Source: Macrocystis pyrifera
Lineage: Eukaryota; Sar; Phaeophyceae; Laminariales; Laminariaceae
Assembly: GCA_031763025.1 (NCBI GenBank)
Contig: JASSKH010000043.1
Coordinates: 253,501 to 317,500, forward strand
Length of the DNA: 64,000 nt
Reading direction: 5' to 3'
Shown here: piece by piece, positions 10,240 to 23,582 of the stretch
Numbering within the stretch: position 1 is the stretch's first letter
How the letters are laid out: every line of letters starts with the position of its first letter
The notes under the pieces: generated by a model
Database searches by the model: none
Told to the model about the DNA's origin: nothing
What the model saw: the letters and a program-made list of their open reading frames with translations, nothing else
Program-made: the position numbers and the translations under genes

Positions 10240-12340
10240 TAATACTTGACGTTCTGTGTTAATGTTAGGCATCAGCGAAACAAATCGTAACGTTACGTTG
10301 CCACGCTAACTGCATTCTGGAGTTTGTGATAACAGGGTGTTAGTGTGTTATGATATTGGCGAGCGATTGGTAGCATTAGGTTGGATTGTTTCCTTGATCC
10401 CGTATTGGCCGTAGATTTTATGTCACGGTTGGCAGCCCATAGCGAGCAACAATATGTTAGTGTGTTAGCGGAGTTCATAGTGACTATCGTAACACACGTT
10501 GAAGGGATAACGTACATGGTCAATGAAACGTTAGCATTATGTTACCGTGTTAGCACATCAGCCCGCACCGAGTGACGTTATGTTAATGTCAGCAGAAATT
10601 TTATGAGCTACCGTAACACACCGTAGACGGACAACGTGCATGGCCAATTCAACGAGATACGTAACACCGTTAGCGGAATCCCTAATGACTATCATAATAC
10701 TTCCTGCACATTAGAGGGCACATGGTCAAAATAACGCTAACAATATGTTACCGTATCAGCCGTGGCAGTCCGCCCCGAGCGACGTTGTGTTAGGGTGTCA
10801 ACGGAAGCCTTGCACCGTAACACACGTCAAACGGATAACGCACATGATGGATGAATCGCTATTATAGCGGTATGTTAATGTGTTAGCTCGTATTCAAAGT
10901 ATATAGGAACACAAGCTAGGGTAATCTACAACCCCGATCTAACATCAACGATACGTTACTTCTGTGTTAGCTCGTACATACGAGTATGCAGATTACGTTC
11001 TAGATGGATAACGTACGGGGTGTTTATATTCGTAACGTACTGGCGGATTTCATATTTTCTTTCAGGCGTTTGTTTTGCTGGGATCCCTCCTAAATACGAC
11101 TTGTTCTGGGATTTTAAAAGTATGGAGGCGTGATATTGCCCGGGATGTTATTTTCCCCTCCTGGGGATAGTTTTGCAGGTTTCCCCTACTGGGCTCTCGG
11201 GCGAAATCGAGTAACGCGGCTACAGTACATTACGCCGCGACGCCGCTCTACCACCAACACAAGTAACACATTTTAGATATCAGAAGGGATAAAAGGGTAA
11301 CGTCGCAACATTACGTTGGAATGACTTCTGCCCCAACGGTAACTCAGTAGCGTAGTGTTTGGCACGGATTGATTGTGGTCGTAACAAAGCAGGAGCGGAA
11401 TACTAAAATCAGACATTTGCTGAGAGAAGCACTACAATAGTAAGATATTGTTAGAGATGCCTCCGTATTTAGGTTAACATCCAAATAACATAGTGTTACG
11501 TATCGGCGGCTAAGACTGTAACGTTTCTAACGTGAATCAAATGCTACGTTATCCGACTCCAAGGCAATCACGAAGAGGGTCCGAATAGCGTAGCGTTAGG
11601 ATATAGTGCTAGCCACTACGTTATGTTGTGTTATTGTGTTATTGTGTTATTTGGAAGATACTGCTACGTGTTCGTAGTGCTGGCCAACATGGTAACAGTT
11701 TGTGTGGGTGTTATGTGTCCCGCTCCTCTAAGAGGGTGGCGCAATGTTAGTGTGTCACGTCTGACGCTGCGTAGGCAGTAACACTTTGTGATGATGTCAA
11801 TAGATCTGCGGATACCACCTGGGCATATTAGAGCGATATCGCACGTGTATGGTAAAATCCTATTTGTGCTACAGTGTTTGTACAAGCGCATATCACGGCG
11901 TAACATAATGTTACGATACTATTAATAGAGCTGGGCGAGATCGAGCAGAAACATATCGTTAAGGATCGGGACTATTCGAGGATTTTCAGGTAGCACTGTG
12001 TTACCGTCGTGCTGCGAATTCTCCCAGTGCTAACACTAGGTTTAGCGTGTGGCCACGTCCCTGCGATAGGCCCGTAACGTAAATAGGTGCTATCCGAGTG
12101 TTTTTTTATCCGAGGTGTGAATGTTGTGTCTTTTGAAGATGATGTCGTGAGTTTTTCGCAGGATAATTTCTGTCTCTCTCCGGCAAAACACCAGTCTTCA
12201 ACAGCCAATTCACTCATTGGAGTACAACACCACGGTAGTTTGGAATGCATTTCCGAAGCAAAGTATGATCATTGACACTGCTATACGACTGGTATCCTTT
12301 CGGATGAAAACCCTACGGCCAGTATCGGCGTCGTCGTAGT
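10240..12340. repeat. diverged GTTA-rich tandem array
   Basis: The segment is dominated by recurring words: TGTTAGTGTGTTAGC, CGTAACACACGT, GGATAACGTACATGG and ATGTTACCGT. They recur at irregular spacing; the block CGTAACACACG is at about 10489, 10612 and 10814, separations of 123 and 202 bp, and a 123 bp step recurs between weaker copies. Both the motif TGTTA and its complement TAACA are frequent, so units may occur in both orientations. No coding potential is seen. Confidence 0.55.
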
Positions 12341-12816
12341 TAGCGTCAGAAATAATATCGTGCCGAGTATTCCTGTCTGGTGTATGTATAGTGAGACCCG
12401 CGCGGTTCTTAAGGCCTGCGTGATGTTTGCGCGGTTGGCACGCTCGTCCAAGCTACGAAGCTATCACATCACCACTATGCCTTTGAATATTGTGTGCGTT
12501 GTGACATTAGCTGCACAAAGATTGTTTACGCATCATAAGCGAGGCAGGGACGGTTGATGTTGCGACGCCGCAAATAAGTATTTAAACTTTTGTTGCCACA
12601 CTGCGACGGATGCACACGTAAAATTTGAAGGCAAGCAGTACAGAGAAGTACGCGGACCAAGTGACAAGAGTTGAATCTTCCGAAAAGGTGTAGGTTATGA
12701 TACTTGCAACAAGAATCACGCAAGAGCTCACTATAACCTAGGGGTAACATAATTCGACAGTTGAAGATGGCAATTTTTGACTATTTCACCTCCGGCGAAA
12801 GGTCGTATGAAGGATA

Positions 12817-13085
12817 GCTACCATGCTACCCAGCAGTAGCCAGTAGTTTTTACCGAGTCGTTGATCGGTAAGATACAGCAGCAGTACAACGTGCTGCGGC
12901 AGTACAAGCAGTGCGGTATGTCCAATGTCGATTCAGTAGAATGCGATGGAACTCGGTTGTGGGCGAGTTGTCTCGGGTTTACATGCGGCGGGACCCCGAA
13001 ATACCATTTCGAGTTCAGCTGTTTTTTTTTTTTTTAGTTTCAGGTTTTGCCCCACGCTGGAGGCCTTGAGACTTGTGAACTCTGT
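12817..13085 (+). repeat. repeat E, left-half copy
   Basis: It matches 6770-7060 (blocks GCTACCCAGC, GCGGTATGTCCAATG, CCCCGAAATACCATTTCGAG, CTTGAGACTTG). It stops at ACTTGTGAACTCTGTGAGCG where gypsy integrase-like sequence begins. The matching right half reappears at about 16150 after the words ACTTGTGAACTCCGTGA. Confidence 0.6.
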
Positions 13086-14345
13086 GAGCGAACAGCAAAC
13101 CGACTGGGAAGTGCTTCTTCCGCACGTGTCGTCGGCCTACAACAACTCCGTGAACGCCGCAACTGGGCTTGCGCCTAACGAAATCCACATGGGCCGCCTT
13201 CGTCGCCTCCCGCTCTCGGTTTTCTAACTCGACAACATCGGCGATCACCAAAGCATGGACCGCGACCACCTGGTCTACATCAACCTCGCCACCGACCGCT
13301 AACAACGCGCCTACTCCTTCGTCCGCGAACTAAACCGACTCACCGTCTCGCGTCTACAGCGCCACAACGTGCCCATCATAGCCACCCTCCTAGCATCCCC
13401 TCCCTTCACCGTAGGTGGCTGGGTTTGGGTCTACAACTTCGCCTCAACCATCCGCCGAGGCGTCAAAAAGGGCACCGACGCAACCGTCCTCAAGACGAAG
13501 CATTCCCTAAACTGGAATGGTCCCTTCAAGGTCCTCGCCGTAGGACCGACGCCCGCCTCAAGCACCCCCGACAATCGCCCCCTTCACGACAAGCTACTTT
13601 TCTTTGACCTTCCATCCGACCTTGGGACTCCAAGCCACTCGTCTCCGTCCAACGATGCAAACCTTGCCGGAACCCCGTCGACACCAGCGACATACCCAAG
13701 CATCTGCCCGCGGACCTCACTACATACGTGCTCATAGCGTCTGCCGCCAGGTCCCCACCTTACCACGTCACCGTCGACGACGTCACTCCTCCAGCGGAAA
13801 GCCTCGAGATCGAGCAGATAACTGGTCATCAACTCGTACGCGGCCGCGGCGGGGTCATCGCCGTTTCATACGAGATCCACTTGGCTGGACTTCTCAGCCC
13901 CTCTTGGGAACGCGAGCTAGACCTTCAACACTTCCGGTCCCACGTATTACTCTACTGGTCAGGAGCACCGACACAGCACCGTTAAACGAACCAACTCTAC
14001 CGCCAGATGCGCATCGGCGCCGCTCGCCGCGAGCTGGCACAATCTCAAGGACGAATCTTCCTCGCCCCCGGCTACGCCTTGGTCTCCCGCAGTCTTTGGC
14101 TCCACAACTTCAGCACCATTATCCTCCCCTCCGCCACACACATATGGTACAAGGCGCGCGACGGACTTTGGTGCCTGGGCAAGATCGCTCACGGCTCACC
14201 CCCGGACGCCTCTTCGAAAACTCCACCGGGACCTTCACCTAGCGGCTCCTACATCATTCGGATCCTGGACGACCCTGGCCCGATTAAGATCGACTTCCAG
14301 CTCGCCCGCTACAATACAGCACGGAACGCCGTGTGCGGATCGTGA
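13085..14345 (+). mobile_element. fossil Ty3/gypsy relic: integrase C-terminal part and chromodomain-like tail
   Basis: Several open stretches on the + strand match the 3' end of a Ty3/gypsy pol gene. The first resembles the end of the integrase core (LLPHVSSAYNNSVNAATGLAP, which is the usual AYN-S---TG-AP-E block). Next comes a GPF-like module (WNGPFKVLAVGP). After it there is a chromodomain-like segment (EIEQITGHQLVRGRGGVIAV then WERELDLQ) and a terminal motif around IRILDDPGPIK. This order is typical of chromodomain-bearing gypsy elements. No RT, RNase H or protease is present. The relic is old and clearly broken by several changes. Confidence 0.85.
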
Positions 14346-16149
14346 TGTCTTCAACGCCATGGGAATAGGAACCTAGCGCGTGGGGTGCTGCGGAACTCTG
14401 ATGCATCTCGCGGAGCCCCCACCATTTCCACTTCTTCCCCTGGTTAGCCTTTGTTTGGCCTTTTCTATTTTTTGGGTATTTGATTCTGGTTTGTCTACAA
14501 TAGCTTAGAGTAGTTCTCCAGGGTTAGTCTTCAATAGACATCAGTAGTCAGCTTCTTGGGGATATTTGGGGATATAACCGTCTCTCCCCCCCCCCCGTAA
14601 TTTGTATTCTTCTTATCGCCTACACCTGTGTGTAGCCTCCGTGCGTTCAGGCGGCCGATTCGTAGCGATATCGTAATCATTTGTGTTTGTACTTCATTGG
14701 CCTACCGCCAATTGTCGGCGATACTGCGCCGAGATAAGATCGCGTCATACCCTGGGTTGTGCCCTGATCTCCGTTGGTTTCCTCCGACCCCTGTTTCAGA
14801 CGGTCATCGAACCGGCATTATATCGAGTTTTCAGCTCACCGGTGTTTCTTTCATGTGTGCCAAGTAGGGCCCAAGTAGCACTGTCACCCTGGAGGACCGC
14901 AGAATTATCGGTCATTGGGACCCTGACAGGATTGATTTCTCCTGATCCTTGACCAGCTGCTGGTCAGTTTCCTGGTCCGGATGGTATTTCGTTTTCTCTC
15001 CCCCTTCTTTTCCTTTCTTTTTGTTCGGTATTCTGTACGCCCCTCTGCCCTCTGGCAAACGACACCACCTTTGGGTCCAGTTTACGCAACCCTCATACCA
15101 CCCTAGGTGAGTCCCTTTTGTCTCGCGTGATGTCTACCATGTTTTCGCCACAAGGCAAGGCATGGCGCCTACAGGATAGTTAAGCTTTGGGATTGTAATC
15201 CCTGTCTCACTTTGAGAGTTTGCTGGTTTGCCAACCCGGTTCGGCAAACAACGCCCGTTCGTACCTCCTTGGGTCCCACACAATAGCTCCAGCAACAAGT
15301 TTGTGCGTCCTCTTTTTGCCTTCACTTTGGTCATCTTTGTGGTTTTCTTCCTCTAGCCTTCGCTTCGGCGTCTGTCTCCTTTTTTTTTCGTCTTTATTTG
15401 TTTTCGCTCTTGCTCTTTTCTCCTTAGCCTCCGCTTTGAGTTCTGTCTTCATCTCCTTTGGTCTCTCTCTAGTGGTTATTCTCAGATAACACCCCTTCGT
15501 AGTGTTTGGGTCTTATTACGAGGTGTGGGGGAATCAATAGCCTCATTTCTTTTGTTCGAATAGCCGCATCTTCGAGCACCTTTTCCTGCCCGTTTGGGAT
15601 GAACTTTGTCGTCACCCTCCGACCATCTCGTGGTCTGCATTTACGAGTACTCAGGGTGGGATTATGTGATCTGAGTGCAGTGCTCATGGGCTATAGATAT
15701 AGATAATATAGGCTGCAGGTTTGAAGTATCTGGAAAACGAAAACAATCCAAAGAATGGATTAACCCGGCGGATATTCCGTTAATCGAAAGTAACGTTCCT
15801 TTAGGATTGTTCCCTAGGGCGGAGAACCCGTGAGACGAGAGTAATGTTCCTTAGCGTAGATAGGATCATGAAGTGACAAGTTCTTATATTAGCAGAAGAA
15901 TGATCGGTAACAATAGGAACGTTCTGTAGGAGTACATCCGATAAGAGGAATTTAGGAGAGCTTCAGGCATGGGGTGGGACGAGTATATCTAGGCGTCGTG
16001 TCCCTCCCCCCTACCTCTCACTTCTCTGCCAGAGCGCCTGCTCAGCTCTCGCCATCAATAAAGAAGATATAATTGAGAAGAAGCGAAGCGCTGCTTGCCA
16101 GCTGCCAGGAACATCTGCGTCCCTTACCCTTACCCTACCTCGGTCACCA
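14346..16149. other. no gene seen; probable retroelement 3' flank
   Basis: T/C-rich sequence with a 9 C tract near 14590 and pyrimidine-rich words at 15290-15460. No domain, tRNA-like head or terminal repeat was recognised. It probably represents untranslated or flanking sequence of the decayed gypsy element. Confidence 0.4.
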
Positions 16150-16440
16150 CTTCACAACTTGTGAACTCCGTGATCTAGCGATTATGCACACATGCACACG
16201 TCCCCTTCAGTTCAGTTCACTTCATTCCGCTTCTCCTCCCCCTCCTCTTTCATGTTGAACAATACCGGTAACCAACACTGGCCTTGATCGATAATTGTTT
16301 CATATGTTCTTTCGGGTCGCTAAAGCTTGAACAACAACCAGCGGGTTCAACACCGGCTGAAGTGCTTACATCTGCTGTGGGCTGATCTAACTCAGGAGCC
16401 GCGCGCACACGCTACCGCCGGGATTCCGCCGAGAGCTTTA
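16150..16440 (+). repeat. repeat E, right-half copy
   Basis: It matches 7060-7330: the shared blocks are ACACTGGCCTTGA, TTTCATATGTTCTTTC-like words, AAGCTTGA and ACACCGGCTGAAGTGCTT. It opens with ACTTGTGAACTCCGTGA, the same words that end the left-half copy at 13085. Confidence 0.6.
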
Positions 16441-16484
16441 TTCAAATTAGAGACTGTTTAGTGCTGTCGGGTACGGCTGCATAT

Positions 16485-17365
16485 ACAAATATACCTATGA
16501 GGACCCTCAGCATTATCCGATCCGTTTTTGGTCGGCGGATCTCCCCGGCCTCTAACCGTCTTCCCGCGCGGTATGTTCGCCGGGGCATTCCCCCTCCACG
16601 CCTGAACCGCCCGGCATCGGAGGATCCTCTCCCTCCGCGCCGTGGGGCCCGTGCGAAGCCTTGACATTGAGACCTACGAAGGAATCTCCGAAAATCCCTG
16701 CCCTGTCAGTGTTTAGGGCAATGGTCTCTCGACAAAGCGTATTCATTCGGGTGGTTATTTCTGGCGCGTCCCCTCCGACTCCCGACCTACGTTGAGGGTC
16801 ACCTACCCGGCCGGCGTCGCCATTATGGGGGCTTGCGCGGGTAACTGTGTCTTGGACATGGATGGAACGCGCCGATAACACATGCCACCCAGGCCTACAG
16901 TAGTTGGGAACTGATGTCCACATTTAATTATTGCCGGGATACATGATGGAGATATCGCCTGTGACTTACGGCCAGCAGTGCTTGTGGTGTGTACGCTATC
17001 GTACAGCGGCAACTGCAGTGCAGCTGTATAGTACATGGCTGCGGAAATGTACAGCTGCAGCAGGACTGCTACAGCAACTGCTGAGATGGCACCTTTCTAC
17101 GGAGCTGCGCTATCGGTCATCGTGTGCGCCCTTAGAAGTTACACCACCTTGTTGGATTCCGCCGCTCTTCGATTAATCGGCAGTAATCGTCAGCATTATG
17201 ACTCATTTTCGAACCTTCATGGAGTGGAGAGCGCACGCTCGCAATCTCTTGGCATCGACTCTCAGCCTCATCCTCCTCCTCCTCGGTATTGTACGCCTGT
17301 CACGCCAGCCTTAGACCGGCGGCCGTCCAGGCCACCGTGTAGCCCCTTGTACATACTTGGCATAC
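16485..17365 (+). repeat. large inverted repeat, left arm
   Basis: This arm is the reverse complement of about 18175-19080. Matching blocks in order are: ACCTATGAGGACCCTCAGC at the outer end, GATCCGTTTTTGGTCGGCGGA, ACCGCCCGGCATCGGAGGATCC, the GGCCGGCGTCGCCATT block, the CAGCTGTA/TGCAGCAGGACTGCTAC block, GAGTGTGCGCTC-like and CGGCGGCCGTCCAGGCC. Identity looks roughly 75-80% by eye. The arms share a 105-codon open frame without obvious indels (minus strand here), but its protein is unfamiliar. Confidence 0.75.
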
Positions 17366-18174
17366 GTATATACACGTCGAGTGCCTGCGAATATATACGC
17401 GACTACTGACCTCTTGACATTTTGCACCCAAAAGACGAAGCATGTCCTCCATTCTGTGTTCAAGAGCAAATATACCCCAACTAGACAAACGATTCGTGTG
17501 CATGAATAAATGCACGTGTAGGATATCGTTGGTGCTTCGCCGTGCGTGAGTCTCCGCATTCCTTAGACGTAATTTTGAGCCGTTACCTCGCTATGAGGTG
17601 CACTTTTCGGTCCGAATCTTCCTCATCGTGCTCGCCGAACCCTGTTCATGCATTTACCACAGGCTTGCCATACATATTGCTTTGCCGTCCCGCGCCGGAT
17701 ATTTATTTACTACTTCGGCGCTTATGATTTACACATGAGCATACCGGGACGTTTTCTCGCGAGGAGATGAACGTTTTCGGTCGATTCACGCGCGAACATG
17801 CCCGCCGGCCAGCTTTGCACCGGGCAGAGCCCCACGTGCGCTCGTGCCGTGAACATGCGGCGGTAGACGTTTGCAACTTTCACCAAGAATGTGATGATCG
17901 AGAGCTCGCCTTTTGTCTTCATTGTTGCAAAAAATCTATTGATAAGTTGTTCCGACCAAACACACGTACGTGCTCGGACTCGCACTGCATTATTTTTGTG
18001 TCCTCCCATGACTTACACGCAAGGACACAGGATTTTCGTGGAGTATACTTCCTGCTGATACCCATATATACGTACTACTGCCACAGCAGTTCATGCAGCA
18101 GTACCAGTATCATACGATATTTGGTGCGTGTGCGTCGTATGGTATGATAATGATGTCTGCTGTTGCTGTTGGTA
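17366..18174. other. spacer of the large inverted repeat
   Basis: About 800 bp between the arms. It has short frames only and no transposase motif. AGACGTAATTTTGAGCCGTT near 17566 recurs as AGACGTAATTTTGAGCCCTT near 19337, outside the right arm. Confidence 0.5.
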
Positions 18175-19080
18175 TCGTGAGAGTATACAAGGGGCTGCGC
18201 CAGCGGCCTGGACGACCGCCGGTCGCAGACTTGCGTGATGGGCGTACCATGTAGAGGAGGAGGAGGAGGCTGAGACTCGATGCCAATAGATTGAGAGTGT
18301 GCGCTCCACACTCCATGACCGTTGGAAAAGGCGAGGCCAGATGCTGACGATCACATGCCGATTAACCGAAAACCGGCGGAATGCTAGAACTCGGTGTAAA
18401 TTCTAACTCATGGAGTACGCGACGGCCGACAGCGCAGCTCCGCAGAAAGGTGCCGTCACAGCAGCTGGTGTAGCAGTCCTGCCGCAGCTGTACATCTCCG
18501 CAGCCACAGAATACAGCTCCGCTGCAACTGCCGCCGTACAATAGCATACACACCATAAGTAAGTGCTGCTGGCCGTCTCAAGTGCTGCCGGCTTTAAGTG
18601 ACATGCGATACCTCTCTCATACATCCCGGAATATTTTTTATGGATAGCAGTTCTCAACTAAGCCTGGGTGGCGTGTGCTATCGGGGCGTTCTATCGACGT
18701 CCCAGATACAGCCACCCGCACAGACCCCAACAATGGTGACGCCGGCCGGGTTGGTGACCCTCTCTATGGGTCGGAGGTCGGAGAGGATGTGCCGGAAAGA
18801 ACCCCGCGAATGCTTACACTCTGTCGAGAGACCATGGCCCAAAACACTGACAGGGCGGGGATTCCAGGAGATTCCTTCGTAGATCTCCACTTTAAGGCTA
18901 TGCGCGGGCGCCACGGCGCTTTGCGGGCGGATCCTCCGACGCCGGGCGGTTCAAGCGTAGAGGGGGAATGTCCCGGCGAAGATACCGCGCGGAAAGACCG
19001 TCAGAGGAGGGAGAGGTCCGCCGACCAAAAACGGATCGTATAAGGCTGAGGATCATTATAGGTATTTTTATTGCGTTTAG
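18175..19080 (-). repeat. large inverted repeat, right arm
   Basis: Reverse complement of 16485-17365, ending at GCTGAGGATCATTATAGGTA near 19045-19072. Together the arms make a 2.6 kb structure with an 0.8 kb loop. It looks like a foldback-type element, or two copies of one repeat in opposite orientation. Confidence 0.75.
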
Positions 19081-22000
19081 TAACGCTCTATGTACGAGCA
19101 TGTTTATTCGTCACTGTAAATACAAGTATACCAGGTACCAGGTATGTATTTATGTATGTGAATCTGTTGCTGCGGTGTGCGTACATTTTGTTGTGGTTGC
19201 TGCTGCTGCTCTTAGTCATCGTACACCTGCCACCTGCCACCAGAGGTGTTATGAATACACCAGTATTTACCGTCGATAACTACAGGGGCGGCATTGTCGG
19301 CTCTTCGCCAAGCAAGCCTCGGCTTTTGATAGACGTAATTTTGAGCCCTTTTCGCGATACCTCGCGATGCCATCCGAGGTGTTATTCATGCTGATACAGC
19401 AGCACTTACCGCCAACATATCTCATTTCGAACGTAAGTTTTTTCACTGTACACCTCATGGCAGTAAAAATGATTTTGTGCGGCTTCGGTTCACCAATGAA
19501 AACACCCATCTTCCCCGCTGCTGACGAGCTCGAAGCCGCAGGCGGACGTCAGCCTGCCGCGGCAAAGCCCCACTTGTGTATGGTGAAATATGCAAGACTC
19601 ACCAGTAGTAGCGATTGAGGAGGAAAACAAGCATTTTCAACCATGAAGTGACTGCTCCGGCCACGGCTCGCCAATTCGCAAACGGCCTTGTTCCTCGGAC
19701 ATGCGCGGGGCGTCCTCCCATGGTTGTGACACTCTCGTGAGATTGCCAGCAGTTGCCAGCTAGCACGTCACGGCGGCGTTTCGGGCATCTCGCGCTGGAA
19801 GCCCACCGAAGCAAGAGCAGGGCTGGCGAAGTTTTTGTTTCGCGCTCACGTCTGGCTGAACTGTAGAAAGTCTTTGCCGAGGTCCTTCCTTTCTGCCCCG
19901 TGTAGTAGGCGTCAAAACGGCGCCGGCCGAGAGGTTGTGGTGTGCAGGACGGCTTGCATTTGAGAGCTCTTGCTGGCGTCGGAACCCATTAAAAAAGGGA
20001 CATTGTCCACAGCACGTACGTACTGTAGTCAAACTCGATCTGCGCGGGAAGTTTACCGTTCCACAAGGTGATTTCACAGTTGAACTCGTGTATCTCGCCC
20101 ATCTTATAGTAGGATCTTCAAACGAGAGCCTACCGTCGGGCCACTGACTAAACCGCATACATCTACTACGTCAAACCTATGTGTGAATATTGATATATCC
20201 ACAGCAGAGCACTAACACCCAAACTCATATATCATACCATATATTCCTACGTATCGTTCCCCGTGAAATTTCGAATGCGCCGACAAATGCAGGAAGGAGC
20301 CCTGCGGGAGCCCGACGGCCACCGCGACTATGGCGAAGATTGTCAAAATTTCCAAGGTGGGCGAAGAACGTATGCATCATGCGCTCCGATAGTGATTCCG
20401 TGGACGTCGCCGGCTATGACCGAGTGCCGGAGAGCCTCAAAGCGCCCGGAAGATCTGTTTCCATGTTCCTCCTATGCAGTACAGCGCCCGCCACGAAGAA
20501 ACCCCCGTTTTGAACAAAGAAGGGTGAAGCTTCACCTTGACGCCCGCCTTGAGCATTGCTCGATGTAGGCTACCATAATATGGCATCATAGGATTCAGCG
20601 TATACCTGACACATATCTTACATAGCTCCCGCCACTGACCATGATTCATAGGTCGCCGTTCCTCAGTTCGGCTTTTTGCCACTGCTTGTCCTCATGCACC
20701 AAGTGTTGCGTACCTCAGGACAGGTATTATTACGTGTGTCCATTCGATATATTTCAAATGTACCTATACAAAGTTAGAACAGGCGCGTACACATCATACA
20801 TATATTCGAGAATGTACATAAATATAGTGATATAGTATACAATATTGCGCATGTGTGCCGGCGTTGAGGGGTTATTTGGGAGATATCACCACTACTACAT
20901 CATAATCATCAGGCACTTTGCCCTCAAAAACAAAAGGAGGGGTCGATCAGGAAAATTACAAGTGAAATTTCCTTGCGATTTCCCCAGGGGTATTCCAAGC
21001 ATACAGAGCACTCTCCGGGGGAAAGCATTCCTCAGTCTATTCAATGCCGAACAATCCCACCCTCTCGCAGACGCAAGGTCGTCAACGCGTTGACTCCTAC
21101 TGCAAAACTTGCCCACTCTCCATGACCGAATGACGAACAAGAATAATGTTGATGATGTTGCTATGACGACGGCGGACGACGTGTGTACCAATGGCAACTC
21201 CAGAAACAAATTTCTTGCTGATATCCCCTACAATAATTAGGTACAGGACCTATTAATAGTATACCGAGTCCCTAAAATGGTATATCCCTTGGCCCTCACG
21301 CCTCACGCCTTACTGCAGGGTCTATCGACGATTCCCCTATATTTCCTGCTGCCTATATCCCATTTCCCCAATGATCCTTTTTCCAATCCGCCAAACTCCA
21401 CATATTTCCCATATTCGTCTACATTTTTTCTCTTTCATCGGAAATTATAAAAAAATATGCCCCAAACAAACCTTTTGCGCCAATTTTTAGAAAAAACCAA
21501 AGACTGACGTCATCATCCACGGTCAGTATTCCAAAAAACAATCCGGCAAGTGATGTCACGATTCTGGGTGACGACAAATGTCGACCAAACACCTTCCACC
21601 AATAAACAAATCCAACCTAAACTATTGACTAATCAGAAAGCTGCGGGCATGAAACTTCTTTCTCTCTTCAACTCTAGTAATGTCGTGGTGCTCGGGGTAT
21701 CGACAGTGCCAAGTGTGGGGAAGTCAAGGGCACGCAGGCTCCGGAATGAGGGGAGGTAGTTGACAGATTACTCGCGAGATATACCATCAGGATTACACTC
21801 GATGTCATCACCCAACCCTGGTATGCTATTGCGTACCAGGTACCTGGTTCCATAAGCTTATCATGATGGCCGGCGAGTGAAGTTTCAAACGAAAAAATGA
21901 AAGTAAACGAAGTATGCGAGGCGCAATCTTGCTTTTATATGATGTATTGTTTGCTACAACGGCCAGGCATTTGCAAGCAATGAACTGTTATTGCATAAAT

Positions 22001-23470
22001 TACTGGTGCTGGTACTCCAGCAGTTTTTCCAACACGAAACGTAAGTTGTGGTAACGTGTACTGTGCTGTGCTGCGTAGTGTGGTTCAGTGGTTGTCTGGA
22101 GGACTCGGTGCAGGGCTTATCAACATATACAATCGCGCGACAGCAACATCGACATGTTTAGCGTGCAATTGCGAAAGATACCTCTCGGTAGCATATCACT
22201 CACATGTTGGCATCGATTTAGTCCTGCGTGACACACCGTAGAAGCAGTAGTACAATTATGCGACCCAGGCATATCATTGTGCAACTACTCTGCTTCATAC
22301 ACGAATTGACACTGAGGTAGTATGTACTTCCTACAAATATGCGAATAATGGGTGCGGTCGAGCGCCGGCACCAATGCGAAGCTCCTGCAGGCTACACGAA
22401 ATCATTGCGCATCGCTCGCCAAGAAAGTACACATCTTGGAGCGTCGGACAATTCCGTATCATATTTTCAGAATTCACAACGGCAGTTTCCAAACACGGAA
22501 GCCCTTGGACGCACATATCCTTGAATCTAAGATCGGATAGGGGCTCGCATGTCTTCGCCAGGTTAGAGCGTACGACAATCGTCTCCTGGGATGAAGCACT
22601 CGTCTAGACTTTGGCCACGCTTCATACTGATGTTTCTCAGCTCTCAACGGTTCCGCGGATGCGTCGTCCGTGGCCTTGTTGTACTTACGACCACCTCTTT
22701 TGAGGTCTGGTGCTTGTTGCCTCTGGTTCCGGTTTCATCTTCGCAGTTGCGTACCAGGAGGGAAGCCGGCTTTTTTACCTAGGGAAGAAAAATATCGTTT
22801 TGACCTTTAAAACAAAAGAATATCGTAATGAGCTCCATCCGCTCTGCCAAACACAGCGTGCGCTCCAAGTGTCAAACTGAAAGCAGCAGGGGTTCTCATG
22901 CCGGCCGCTCTTTCTGTCTGTCTGGTTTTTTTCCCCTTGTTTGAACTCGTGATATACCTGCGTACGATGCCAACAACCCCCGAGCACTTCAGACGCCAGT
23001 CTTGGGTATCTCCTGACTTCCTGCCGTCAAAACCAATGAGTCCAGGCATTGCGTTGTTATGGTTACCTTGATAAACGGAGTCCCCCACCTTGGTCGTACG
23101 TTCTGTACAGTGTCGTTGGCCAGTGCCAGCGCGGTTTTGAATACTCACAGCAGAGCTCCCGACCACATCAATGCAGCATCCTGAACGAGTTGATGACGCA
23201 ATTTGCTCCGGGGTTCCGAGACTTAGTTGGTTGCAGTCTGTCGTGGGTGAAGCAGCAGCGCTCCAGCATACAGCAGGAGTGCGCTTGTTCGTTGTGTTGA
23301 TGTCGTAGTTTTAGTGGGGTTTCCGAGACTTCCGATTCAAAGTTCAACGTGAATTGCACAACAGAGCTATTAACGTTCAGCACCATCGCAGTTGTGGTGA
23401 AGTCGTGAATACTGGACCTTTGCCCAAGATGGTTGTGGGTCGCCTTGTCGAAACCGCTGCAGTAGGTGAC
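19081..23470. other. no convincing gene in 4.4 kb
   Basis: Frames of 60-132 codons occur on both strands. The best look is a + frame ending at about 20143 (VELVYLAHLIVGSS) and a minus frame at 20437-20682 (PYYGSLHRAMLKAGVKVKL), but neither matches a family I know and neither has a splice partner. Palindromic TACCAGGTACCAGGTA words are at about 19130 and 21830. Confidence 0.4.
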
Positions 23471-23582
23471 TATTAGGGGGGACCAGAGTAAATAGGAGCT
23501 ACGGTACACAATAAAACCTACCATATATTTCCCTATTCTCACTAACAATATTTGGTCCTATTTACTATGGTCCCCCGTACTA
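23471..23582. mobile_element. MITE family 1 copy
   Basis: It runs from TATTAGGGGGGACC to GGTCCCCCGTACTA. The core AACAATATTTGGTCCTATTT is intact. Confidence 0.85.
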
